A stretch of DNA of 32,583 nt from contig JAFWEX010000034.1 in assembly GCA_017512705.1 (NCBI GenBank), positions 1 to 32,583 on the forward strand. The letters run 5' to 3'. Of the stretch, positions 24,185 to 31,079 are shown in pieces. A program made the translations under genes and the position numbers. The DNA is from Paenibacillus sp. Lineage in GTDB: Bacteria; Bacillota; Bacilli; Paenibacillales; Paenibacillaceae. The first letter of the stretch is position 1; each line of letters starts with the position of its first letter. A model generated the notes under the pieces. The model made no database searches and was not told where the DNA came from. It saw nothing but the letters and a program-made list of their open reading frames with translations.

Positions 24185-25321
24185 ATGACGTTGAAGTTGC
24201 TACAGGCTTTATTTTTTCCTCCGGAGCAGCCCGGAGGTGTATCCTCTATGATTCCCTATATGCAGGAAAGGTTCGCGAGCCCGAGATGGGAAATGGATCT
24301 GTTCTCCTTACCCAAACGTATTCGTAACAAAGGTCGAGAGGACGTACAGTTTGAAACGTTCGATTGGACCGTCTATCAGGACAGCCCTGTTGTGCAAAAA
24401 TATATTCAGACGTATCGTGACTATCTATGGTGGACCAGGCTTCGCATCCAGAAGTCCTATGATCTTATTCATGCTCATCATCCTATTGCAGGACTTGCTA
24501 TGAAATCGGTGTTCCCCGAGATTCCGCTCATCCAGACGATTCACTCTAGTTATGAGCGCGAACTCATCCTTAATGGCCGCTCTGAGCCGAATGGACTGGA
24601 GCATCAGTTTTTGTTGGCCATATATGGAGAGTTGGAGCATCAAGCAAAACGTCTGTTAACGGTGTCGGAATCATTCCGCCGATATTTGGGCCCGCACGTG
24701 AAGCATCCGGATCGGATCGGAATCATTCCCAATGGTTTTGATGAAAAACGCTTTAAGCCCATTCCACATGATAATGCGGTCCCACAACTGGTTACCGTCT
24801 GCCGTCTTGTACCAGCAAAAGGGTTAGATATTTTATTCAAAGCCTGCGCTAAGTTGAAAGATAAAGGCCTCGATTACGTTCTCCATATTATTGGCGATGG
24901 GCCGATTCGTCCTGATTTGGAAGAACTTGCACAGCGCCTTGGAATTTATAACGAGACCATTTTCTATGGATATACACTGCATCCTGAAGAGTTTATGCCA
25001 TTCTTTGATGTGTTTGTACTGCCATCCCGTGCGGAAGCCTTTGGCTCTGTATTCGCTGAAGCGGCGTTGAGCTGCCTCGCTCTCGTCGGTACAGATGTAG
25101 GGGGGATACCGGAACAGATTGAAGATGGAGTTAACGGTCTGCTTGTTCCGCCGGAAGACCCATCCGCTCTGGCCGATGCTCTTGAAAAGGTAATGCTGGA
25201 CCCGGCATACCGTTATGAACTAGCTCGATCAGCTTGTGAGAAGGCGAAGACACATTATTCGTTAGGTAGATCGGTGAATGAATTGAAAAAGATGTATCTT
25301 CAGTTCCAGGCGGAAGCCTGA
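24185..25321 (+). CDS. GT4-family glycosyltransferase
   Basis: A 378-residue cytosolic or membrane-peripheral glycosyltransferase of the GT-B fold. The N-terminal acceptor domain carries PPEQPGGVSS and DLIHAHHPIAG. The C-terminal domain has TVCRLVPAKGLD, GDGP and the EX7E motif around AEAFGSVFAEA for binding the nucleotide sugar. The sugar and acceptor are not predictable. Start: ATG at 24185 after GAGAGGGGG; the longer open frame has no ribosome binding site and covers the promoter. It stands alone; no polysaccharide cluster surrounds it. The SOS-type promoter is the notable feature. Confidence 0.92.
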   Translation: MTLKLLQALFFPPEQPGGVSSMIPYMQERFASPRWEMDLFSLPKRIRNKGREDVQFETFDWTVYQDSPVVQKYIQTYRDYLWWTRLRIQKSYDLIHAHHPIAGLAMKSVFPEIPLIQTIHSSYERELILNGRSEPNGLEHQFLLAIYGELEHQAKRLLTVSESFRRYLGPHVKHPDRIGIIPNGFDEKRFKPIPHDNAVPQLVTVCRLVPAKGLDILFKACAKLKDKGLDYVLHIIGDGPIRPDLEELAQRLGIYNETIFYGYTLHPEEFMPFFDVFVLPSRAEAFGSVFAEAALSCLALVGTDVGGIPEQIEDGVNGLLVPPEDPSALADALEKVMLDPAYRYELARSACEKAKTHYSLGRSVNELKKMYLQFQAEA

Positions 25322-25340
25322 GGATGAACAGAGCTGTGCA

Positions 25341-25372
25341 AGAAGCCGCTGTAGGTGATACAGCGGCTTTTT
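25341..25372 (+). terminator. Terminator of the glycosyltransferase gene
   Basis: AAGCCGCTGT and ACAGCGGCTT arms, loop of seven bases, then five T on the plus strand. Confidence 0.88.
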
Positions 25373-25388
25373 GATCAACATAGGGGAG

Positions 25389-26039
25389 TTAGAATATCCA
25401 ATCCTTCGGATGGTTCGCGAGTTCCTGAACAGAGTTCATAAATAAACCTGCGTGGTAACCGTCACAGACGGCGTGATGGAGCTGTAATGATATTGGCAGA
25501 TAGATTGAATTATCTTTGTGATTAAATCCCCCGACAGTAATAATGGGCAGAAGGTAACGACTGTTGTTATTGATATTCAAGTTAAAGCCGGTAAACGAGG
25601 TCCATGGTATAGCGGAAAAGGAAAACGTATTTTCAGGTACTGGTGTTTTGGGAAACAACTTGCCCGAGTCATTATATTTTTGTACATCCGCAGCATAAGC
25701 AGCATGAAACGTTTGAAAATCATTGGTGATGTCGGTCCACACAACAGAGAACGATTCAGAGCTGTGATCAAAGATGGTGTAAAGGGGTTCCAGCCTGTCC
25801 CAGTAACCCAGCTCCCCTTCATCATTGTAACTTGTTCTAAAAGCGGGATGGGAATTCACTATAGTAGTGATTAGGAAGATCAAAGCTGGATTAAAACGAT
25901 ATTGATGCTGTTTTGTGAACGTGTATAAGACATTGACATCTATTTCTCGGGTTAAACTGAAAGACGTATTTTGGTTCATATAGTGATTAAATACTTCTGT
26001 TCTTTTCCAAACGTCAAAATCGATGCGATTAAAATTCAT
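25389..26039 (-). CDS. cat: Type A chloramphenicol O-acetyltransferase
   Basis: Inactivates chloramphenicol by acetylation from acetyl-CoA as a cytosolic trimer. The protein has 216 residues, the normal length for CatA. The active-site HHAVCDGYH segment has the catalytic H189 and the structural D193. The N-terminal FNRIDFDVWKR and the FNPALIFLITTIVN segment are also typical. AGGAGG lies directly upstream but is held in a hairpin. A short leader peptide gene precedes it, giving drug-inducible translation. No mobile element is visible around it, so it appears to be a chromosomal, possibly intrinsic, gene. Confidence 0.95.
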   Translation of the reverse strand: MNFNRIDFDVWKRTEVFNHYMNQNTSFSLTREIDVNVLYTFTKQHQYRFNPALIFLITTIVNSHPAFRTSYNDEGELGYWDRLEPLYTIFDHSSESFSVVWTDITNDFQTFHAAYAADVQKYNDSGKLFPKTPVPENTFSFSAIPWTSFTGFNLNINNNSRYLLPIITVGGFNHKDNSIYLPISLQLHHAVCDGYHAGLFMNSVQELANHPKDWIF

Positions 26040-26047
26040 GGGATGTG

Positions 26048-26081
26048 CCTCCTAAATTTATGTTAATACAAATTCAGGAGG
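26048..26081 (-). promoter_or_regulatory. Attenuator hairpin hiding the cat ribosome binding site
   Basis: A 14-base-pair stem (two G-T pairs) with a six-base loop. Its 3' arm contains the cat AGGAGG; its 5' arm CCTCCT overlaps the end of the leader peptide gene. A ribosome stalled in the leader would open it. This is the arrangement known for cat-86 type genes. Confidence 0.9.
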
Positions 26082-26103
26082 CAGACTCGTCTGTTTTTTT
26101 CAT
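26074..26103 (-). CDS. cat leader peptide (9 residues)
   Basis: Nine codons, MKKTDESAS, then TGA. AAAGGATGG lies upstream at the right distance. It shares the KTD core and Ser-rich end with the cat-86 leader. The stop codon lies at the edge of the 5' arm of the attenuator hairpin, so ribosome stalling near codon 6 would cover that arm and expose the cat ribosome binding site. Confidence 0.85.
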   Translation of the reverse strand: MKKTDESAS

Positions 26104-26138
26104 AAAGAACCCATCCTTTAAATTCTTTTTTGAAGCCT

Positions 26139-26167
26139 ATTTTATTGTAACATAACGATAGCCACAA
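26139..26167 (-). promoter_or_regulatory. Promoter of the cat leader and cat
   Basis: On the minus strand TTGTGG, 17 bases, TAAAAT; the predicted start lies about 30 bases before the leader ATG. Confidence 0.5.
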
Positions 26168-26202
26168 AAATCGACCTCACATCTAGGTTGTATATTCAAA
26201 TC

Positions 26203-26245
26203 TGAAGGTGAGTAAAAGGCTTAACTGAAATGAAGGTGAGTCAAA
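26203..26245 (+). repeat. Short direct repeat
   Basis: TGAAGGTGAGTAAAA and TGAAGGTGAGTCAAA, two 15-base copies with one difference, 28 bases apart. They lie in the gap between cat and the YkvI-type gene. No function is apparent. Confidence 0.6.
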
Positions 26246-26281
26246 CTTCGAATGAATGAAACTTCACGTTTGCCAAAAAAC

Positions 26282-27337
26282 TCATAGGTTTTTCCGGCCT
26301 CGAAATTTACCCCATCGATCCACAAACAATTTGCTCGCCCAGAAGAATGCCATGCAGCCGAAGATCGGATAGAGAATGGAGAGTAGAGAGCTGAAGCCGA
26401 ATTGACTAAGAGAGTAGCATAATATCATAATCGTTAAAGTAATTAATTGGGGGTGCACATCAAGGTGTTGTCTGAGCTGTAAGGTCATGCCATAGATATC
26501 GGCAACAAATGTTGTGAAAATTTCCATGAAGATCAGGGAGACATATACCGACTGCACAACCCAACCTAATTGAAACGCAATGCTGCCCATCGGGATCTCA
26601 AACTGTATGATTCCTGGCATCTGAGCCGACATGGCGAAATGGGCCGCCATTAGCATAAACCCTACACCTATACCGCCTATGATCCCGCCCCATTTAAGCG
26701 TGTTACGATGACGAATCTGATTCCCTACAGGTACAAGTACCGCTTGAGCTAGAGCGAGATTAAATGAGGTGTACAGTAGCGGTGATAACCATACATGAAT
26801 GGGATTGCTATCCGTTATCAGAGTAAGAAAACGCATGGCGCCAGGGTGATGTACTGTACTAAAGATCATAAGTAGAGATAGCAAGAGCATCATCGGCACT
26901 ACAATACTGTTCATTTGTAGAATGGCCTGCATACCGCGTCCCAAAAGGAGATATGTGCCAATTAAGGTGATGATTAATCCAGTTTGGTAATGCAGACCAA
27001 GATGTTCCATAAAGACAGAGCCTGCACCGGCAAGCATAACACTATTGACACCAATTAGAACGATAAGTGTTACCCAAGTGATCCATTTTCCTGCCTTAGG
27101 GCCGAATAAGTGTTTGTTTAAATCTTCATAGGAACGGGAACCTGTATCGTGAGCAATCAGCATCATTTTGGTGCCAAGCCAGACAAACAGCATTGTGGAC
27201 AAACCGATCGTGATCGTAGCCCACTTGCCATGCTGAGTGAAAAACTGCAAAATCTCCTGCCCTGTGGCAAAACCAGCTCCTACAACAGTTCCAATGTAAG
27301 TAAATGCAATTTGCAGTACCCGGAATGCCTGTTTCAT
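26282..27337 (-). CDS. YkvI-family membrane protein
   Basis: A 351-residue polytopic membrane protein with about ten hydrophobic segments. The first helix carries GTVVGAGFATGQEILQFF, the glycine-rich unwound-helix pattern of the APC/LeuT superfamily, followed by an amphipathic charged loop. It resembles B. subtilis YkvI. A transport role is likely, but no substrate is established for the family. GGGG sits seven bases before the ATG. It is divergent from xpt. Confidence 0.82.
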   Translation of the reverse strand: MKQAFRVLQIAFTYIGTVVGAGFATGQEILQFFTQHGKWATITIGLSTMLFVWLGTKMMLIAHDTGSRSYEDLNKHLFGPKAGKWITWVTLIVLIGVNSVMLAGAGSVFMEHLGLHYQTGLIITLIGTYLLLGRGMQAILQMNSIVVPMMLLLSLLMIFSTVHHPGAMRFLTLITDSNPIHVWLSPLLYTSFNLALAQAVLVPVGNQIRHRNTLKWGGIIGGIGVGFMLMAAHFAMSAQMPGIIQFEIPMGSIAFQLGWVVQSVYVSLIFMEIFTTFVADIYGMTLQLRQHLDVHPQLITLTIMILCYSLSQFGFSSLLSILYPIFGCMAFFWASKLFVDRWGKFRGRKNL

Positions 27338-27541
27338 ATGCTACCCCTTTCAGGTCCCGAGATGGATTGGACATGCGGGTACCATAGTACAAGGTATGCT
27401 TGACCCATGAAAGTCATGACATTAGATGAGTTGCATATCCGAATTAGGGCGGCTCGATGGTGCGACAGTGGATTTCGCTTGAACTTGTAGCGGGATATAT
27501 GATACTTTAAACCTCATAGGATAGGCTTGGGAGGTCAAATC

Positions 27542-28114
27542 ATGGATGTATTAAAACAACGAATTTTACAAGAAGGAGTCGTTATATCGGATCAGGTATT
27601 AAAATTAGATGGACTTTTGAATCATCAGATTGATCCGGCGTTAACGATGGAGATGGGACGGGAATTTGCTGCGCGTTTTCGTGAGAGCGGGGTAACGCGA
27701 GTGATTACGGTTGAATCGTCAGGTATTCCGGTTGCCTTTGCTGCAGCACATGAACTTGGGGTGCCTTTAGTTTTTGCCCGCCGCAAAAAAACGCTTCTGG
27801 CCGATCCTGATGCCTACTGCGAACGAGTACCATCCTTTACGAAAGGGATCGTGACGGATATTATGGTATCTCGTGAGTATATTCATGAGAATGACCGCAT
27901 TTTGTTCATTGATGATATTATTGCTAACGGAGATGCTGCCCGCGGCGTCATTAAAATTATTGAGCGTTCCGGCGCAGAACTGGTTGGATTCGGTGTTGTG
28001 GTCGAGAAATGCTTTCAGGCTGGTGCACGAACCATTCGAGAGCTGGGGATTCCGGTGGAAGCTCTCGTGCGCATTCGTTCACTGAATAACGGTACGGTGC
28101 AATTTGACGATTAA
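27542..28114 (+). CDS. xpt: Xanthine phosphoribosyltransferase
   Basis: Purine salvage enzyme converting xanthine and PRPP to XMP. The protein has 190 residues. The PRPP-binding motif ILFIDDIIANGDAARG is at about 123-138, VESSGI at 61-66 is the hood/active-site loop, and the N-terminal MDVLKQRILQEGVVI is typical of Xpt. The start at 27542 has GGGAGG nine bases upstream; the earlier TTG overlaps that site. In B. subtilis xpt is controlled by a purine riboswitch, and none is visible here. The gene is alone rather than paired with a pbuX permease. Confidence 0.95.
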   Translation: MDVLKQRILQEGVVISDQVLKLDGLLNHQIDPALTMEMGREFAARFRESGVTRVITVESSGIPVAFAAAHELGVPLVFARRKKTLLADPDAYCERVPSFTKGIVTDIMVSREYIHENDRILFIDDIIANGDAARGVIKIIERSGAELVGFGVVVEKCFQAGARTIRELGIPVEALVRIRSLNNGTVQFDD

Positions 28115-28163
28115 GAAATTTGAAATTCTGATGGAAATCAGGCCTAATTTTAGAACTACACCT

Positions 28164-28191
28164 TTGCATGGCCGTGGATTTGCTTTATAAT
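28164..28191 (+). promoter_or_regulatory. Promoter of the 109-residue protein gene
   Basis: TTGCAT, 16 bases, TATAAT, about 30 bases before the start codon. Confidence 0.6.
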
Positions 28192-28221
28192 GGGTTTATG
28201 CTAGGGAGAGGAGGCAACACC

Positions 28222-28551
28222 ATGGGGAATCAACCGGCAACAGAACAATTTTTTATTGATAAGCTGACGGAATCAAAAGTTCATTTTGAACGTGCCCTGG
28301 ATTGTAAACATACGGAATTCGATGACCTTTATCCCTATATGATTGAACATCCTCAATTTTTCTGGTACAAACGCTATGTTGCCTGGTCAGAATTGCTGAC
28401 GATTGTAGGCTTGTGTGAAGAGTTGTCCTTCTCTTGGAAAGAACAATTTACACCGCACCAAGTGGAGTACCTTGAAGAACGTGTGATGTCCGCCAAAGTG
28501 CTAGATTTTTGGTTCGAGAAGAACGACAGCAAAGAGCACGCGCAGCGGTAA
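28222..28551 (+). CDS. Conserved-looking small protein, unknown function (109 residues)
   Basis: Not recognised. Soluble, helical, mixed charge, with an aromatic stretch HPQFFWYKRYVAWSELL at about 47-63. No signal, membrane helix or cysteine motif. GAGAGGAGG precedes the ATG at 28222, its own promoter is 30 bases upstream and a strong terminator follows, so it is a genuine single gene. Confidence 0.75.
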   Translation: MGNQPATEQFFIDKLTESKVHFERALDCKHTEFDDLYPYMIEHPQFFWYKRYVAWSELLTIVGLCEELSFSWKEQFTPHQVEYLEERVMSAKVLDFWFEKNDSKEHAQR

Positions 28552-28605
28552 CTTTCAGTCGGGAATTTTTCTTCGAATGACATGACAGTCCAATACAGTC
28601 ACGTG

Positions 28606-28639
28606 AGGCCTAAATGACTTTTCATTTAGGCCTTTTTTT
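28606..28639 (+). terminator. Terminator
   Basis: AGGCCTAAATG and CATTTAGGCCT perfect arms with a six-base loop and seven T. Confidence 0.92.
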
Positions 28640-28671
28640 GTAAACGAAATTTGAATATAGGAGTCCTGAAC

Positions 28672-28899
28672 ATGATTAGTGATACAGAATTAGATGCTCT
28701 GCGTTTATCTGGAGAAAAGGTGAGAGTAGTGCGAGATGAGCTTGAGGCTAATGATGTAACCGGCATCGTGGTAGCATGGGATGATGAACAGGTGCTTATT
28801 CGGCGTCAGAATCGGCGCGTGGTGAAGCTGGATCGTCGTTATCGATATCAATTGTTTAGTGAGCCACGTCAAAGTGGTCTGAGCGATGAATTGAAGTAA
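28672..28899 (+). CDS. Small basic/acidic protein, unknown function (75 residues)
   Basis: Not recognised by family. The central part (about 22-60: VRVVRDELEANDVTGIVVAWDD, then VLIRRQNRRVVKLDR) reads as an all-beta, SH3-like barrel with alternating hydrophobic residues. No signal or membrane segment. GGAG lies eight bases before the ATG at 28672; the upstream TTG/ATG codons in frame lack one. Confidence 0.65.
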   Translation: MISDTELDALRLSGEKVRVVRDELEANDVTGIVVAWDDEQVLIRRQNRRVVKLDRRYRYQLFSEPRQSGLSDELK

Positions 28900-28936
28900 A
28901 CGATGTAATCATTCTCGTTCTTGCAATACAAAATGC

Positions 28937-28965
28937 TTGGAATTACCATCATGGGTTGGCATAAT
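28937..28965 (+). promoter_or_regulatory. Possible promoter of the CMD-fold gene
   Basis: TTGGAA, 17 bases, CATAAT, about 75 bases before the start codon. Confidence 0.45.
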
Positions 28966-29041
28966 TGCAACACAGCCGAGAGAAGATAGGTACAGTGGAA
29001 AAATTCGCTGTATTTACAGCCGAAAGGGTGTGCTGCAAGCC

Positions 29042-29371
29042 ATGACATTAATGAATGATAAGGTCCATGCCTATAAAGATCAGATGGGGGCATTAAGCGA
29101 TGTTTTACCCGATGTGGTGAAGGCGTACCACGAGTTTACGGGAGAGTGTTTTCATCCGGGCAGTCTTGATGCCAAAACGAAACAGTTAATTGCGCTGGGG
29201 ATCGGCTTGTTCGCCAATAATGAAGTATGTACACTCTATCATGTGGCAGAGGCTCGTTCCAAAGGTGCTACTGACGAGGAGATTATGGAAGCGGTAGCTG
29301 TTGCTGGTGCAGTAGGTGGTGGACATGCTCTATCTCAAGGAGCAATGCGAGTACAAAAGGCTTTGCATTAG
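29042..29371 (+). CDS. Carboxymuconolactone decarboxylase (AhpD-like) fold protein
   Basis: A 109-residue helical protein of the CMD family: a LDAKTKQLIALGIG helix, NNEVCTLYHVAEARSKGATDEEI, and a Gly-rich AGAVGGGHALSQGA stretch. AhpD-type members carry CxxC-xxxH for peroxide reduction. Here only the second cysteine and the histidine are kept (NEVCTLYH), so a disulfide-based cycle is not possible in this site. Start: ATG at 29042 with AAAGGGTG upstream; ATG at 29051 is an alternative. The gene ends at the terminator shared with the endopeptidase gene. Confidence 0.85.
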   Translation: MTLMNDKVHAYKDQMGALSDVLPDVVKAYHEFTGECFHPGSLDAKTKQLIALGIGLFANNEVCTLYHVAEARSKGATDEEIMEAVAVAGAVGGGHALSQGAMRVQKALH

Positions 29372-29388
29372 AGTTATACTTCACATCG

Positions 29389-29424
29389 AAAAGGAGGTTC
29401 CGATTTAGACGGAGCCTCCTTTTG
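29389..29424. terminator. Bidirectional terminator
   Basis: AAAAGGAGGTTCCG and CGGAGCCTCCTTTT arms (one mismatch), seven-base loop, T runs on both strands. Confidence 0.85.
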
Positions 29425-29429
29425 ATGTT

Positions 29430-29894
29430 TTAAATTTTACCCAGCATTTTGTTATACATGAACTGACCTGTAACTCGTCTTGCTGTCACATAACGGTCAC
29501 TGAAATAAGGATTGGACATCTTAGTGATGCTTACACCTTTGCTGCTTGAAGCATGTGCGAACTGACCACCACCGATGTATACACCTGTATGTGAAATGCC
29601 TTTGCCTGATGTGTTGAAGAATACGAGATCTCCGGTACGTAAGTTTGCTTTGGATACCGGTGTTCCTGCTTTGGCTTGCTCCTGTGATGTACGAGGTAAA
29701 TTAATGCTATATTTGTTGAAAATATATCTCATAAACCCGGAACAATCGAAGCCGGCCAGCGTTGTGCCGCCCCATTCGTACGGAATGCCTGTCATATTGT
29801 TAACCACTGTATTGATCGTGCTTGCTTCTGTGCTTGTTGCCCCGGATGTAAATAGTACAGCTGCTCCAAAAATGGAGATTATCAGTTTTTTCAA
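29430..29894 (-). CDS. Secreted NlpC/P60 peptidoglycan endopeptidase, TTG start
   Basis: Cleaves gamma-D-Glu-diamino acid bonds in peptidoglycan stems outside the cell. The protein has 154 residues: a signal peptide (about 1-25, cut near TEAS) and directly a catalytic domain without LysM or SH3 domains. Catalytic residues: C51 in FDCSGF, His in ISHTGVYIG, His in FAHASSSKG. The start is TTG at 29894, needed to keep the signal peptide; no upstream ATG is in frame. The only good ribosome binding site, AGGGAG, sits ten bases upstream at the end of the c-di-AMP riboswitch. Confidence 0.93.
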   Translation of the reverse strand: MKKLIISIFGAAVLFTSGATSTEASTINTVVNNMTGIPYEWGGTTLAGFDCSGFMRYIFNKYSINLPRTSQEQAKAGTPVSKANLRTGDLVFFNTSGKGISHTGVYIGGGQFAHASSSKGVSITKMSNPYFSDRYVTARRVTGQFMYNKMLGKI

Positions 29895-29902
29895 AATCAG
29901 TG

Positions 29903-30022
29903 TTCTCCCTTCGATGCCTACGGAGTTAGCTAAGGGTTCGGTAGAAGGTTCCCTATATTTCCTATGTATAAGAATAATTCACCCAAAATGGTTCCCCCGT
30001 TTTCAAACATGAAACTCGGCAA
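29903..30022 (-). ncRNA. c-di-AMP riboswitch (ydaO/yuaA type)
   Basis: On the minus strand the conserved parts occur in order: GCCGAG, AACGGGGGAACCA, TTTGGGTGAAT, GGGAACCTTCTACCGAACCC, then TTAGCTAACTCCGTAGGC and GAAGGGAGA. These are the hallmark segments of the ydaO motif. Such switches usually turn genes off when c-di-AMP is high and commonly precede cell-wall hydrolase genes, as here. The aptamer runs almost to the start codon. Confidence 0.93.
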
Positions 30023-30053
30023 ATGAATAATTAATTTTTTGTAACTATTTGAA

Positions 30054-30082
30054 ACTATATTGCATAAATGCGTAATTGTCAA
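30054..30082 (-). promoter_or_regulatory. Promoter of the riboswitch-endopeptidase unit
   Basis: On the minus strand TTGACA, 17 bases, TATAGT. The transcript should start about 25 bases before the aptamer. Together with the riboswitch this accounts for most of the 405-base gap 29895-30299; bases 30083-30292 hold no recognisable gene, only possible plus-strand promoter elements such as TTCAAG/TATAAG near 30230-30256. Confidence 0.8.
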
Positions 30083-30392
30083 ACCCGCTTGAATGGCTTC
30101 TTTTTGGTTCAATGTTAGCTGAATTAAGGTTTTTATATGAAAAAAAGGTCGAATTAGAAGTGGTAATGTTAACAAAAAAGTAACTAAAACTTTGCGTTGA
30201 GTGTCGTGGAGAAGAATAAAGTAGATTTCAAGTAGGTTGTATATTACAATATAAGTAATTTGGTGAAAAATTTAATAATTAACATAAAAAAAGGAGTAAT
30301 ATCTATTATTTTCCATACATGTTACTTCGCGAACTGAATTTGAAAGCGATACCGATATTATAGAGAACCTTTACAGGGGTTACTTCCTGACA

Positions 30393-30881
30393 ATGAAGAA
30401 AAAAGCATATTATATGACTCGTGATGCATGTACTGCAGAGGATTTAGTTCAAGAATCATTTCTCCGACTCTTTGATAAAGATCAAACCCTGCGTATGCTC
30501 AAACCCGATCAACTTTATTTTTATGTGATGCGAACAATCCATAATGTAACTTTAAACCATGTAGAAAAACAAAAAAAGAAAAGGCAATTCACACATAATT
30601 TTACCAATGATGATGATGTGGACAACATACCTGATATATCGGCTAACCCTGAACAGTGGTATGAACGTAAAGAACAGTCTCAATGGATTGAACAATCTTT
30701 CGAATCGTTATCTAAACGTGATCAACAACTATTGCGTAACAAATATATACTTTGCTTAACCGATAAAGAAAATGCTCATTTAGTAGGCTTATCAGAAGTA
30801 AACGTTAGATCCTACTTAACGAGGGCTAGGAAAAGAGTGAAGAATCGGTTAATAAATAATTTACATATAGACAGATTGTGA
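30393..30881 (+). CDS. ECF-like sigma-70 family sigma factor, N-terminus uncertain
   Basis: From the ATG at 30393 the protein has 162 residues. Sigma region 2 is seen as AEDLVQESFLRLF and YFYVMRTIHNVTLNH. Region 4 is a helix-turn-helix (LSKRDQQLLRNKYI, then ENAHLVGLSEVNVRSYLTRARKRVKNRL). The open frame continues upstream to 30300 and still reads like region 2.1 (IIENLYRGYFLTMKKKAYYMTRD), so the true N-terminus probably lies before 30393. No in-frame ATG, GTG or TTG exists there, although AAAAGGAG sits at 30290-30296. No anti-sigma gene is adjacent. The secreted protein gene downstream is a candidate target. Confidence 0.82.
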   Translation: MKKKAYYMTRDACTAEDLVQESFLRLFDKDQTLRMLKPDQLYFYVMRTIHNVTLNHVEKQKKKRQFTHNFTNDDDVDNIPDISANPEQWYERKEQSQWIEQSFESLSKRDQQLLRNKYILCLTDKENAHLVGLSEVNVRSYLTRARKRVKNRLINNLHIDRL

Positions 30882-31079
30882 ACATTTTGTGAATATTGTT
30901 GCATTTATTGAATATTGATTGTCATATATGGTTATAATCTGCATTTTTAGATATTTTTGTATATCTTAATTGCAGAAATATATATGTCTATACTGGAGGG
31001 ATGCGTATCAGCAGAGTCTGAAATTGCGTTAAGGAAGATTGCAGGATTTGAGATGAGAAAAAAGAAGGGAGTAACAACA

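Noticed and set aside
27338-27541. Purine riboswitch or PurR boxes upstream of xpt
   Set aside because: The conserved purine aptamer core is absent. One partial PurBox-like stretch (CATATCCGAATTAG near 27434) lacks a partner at the right spacing.
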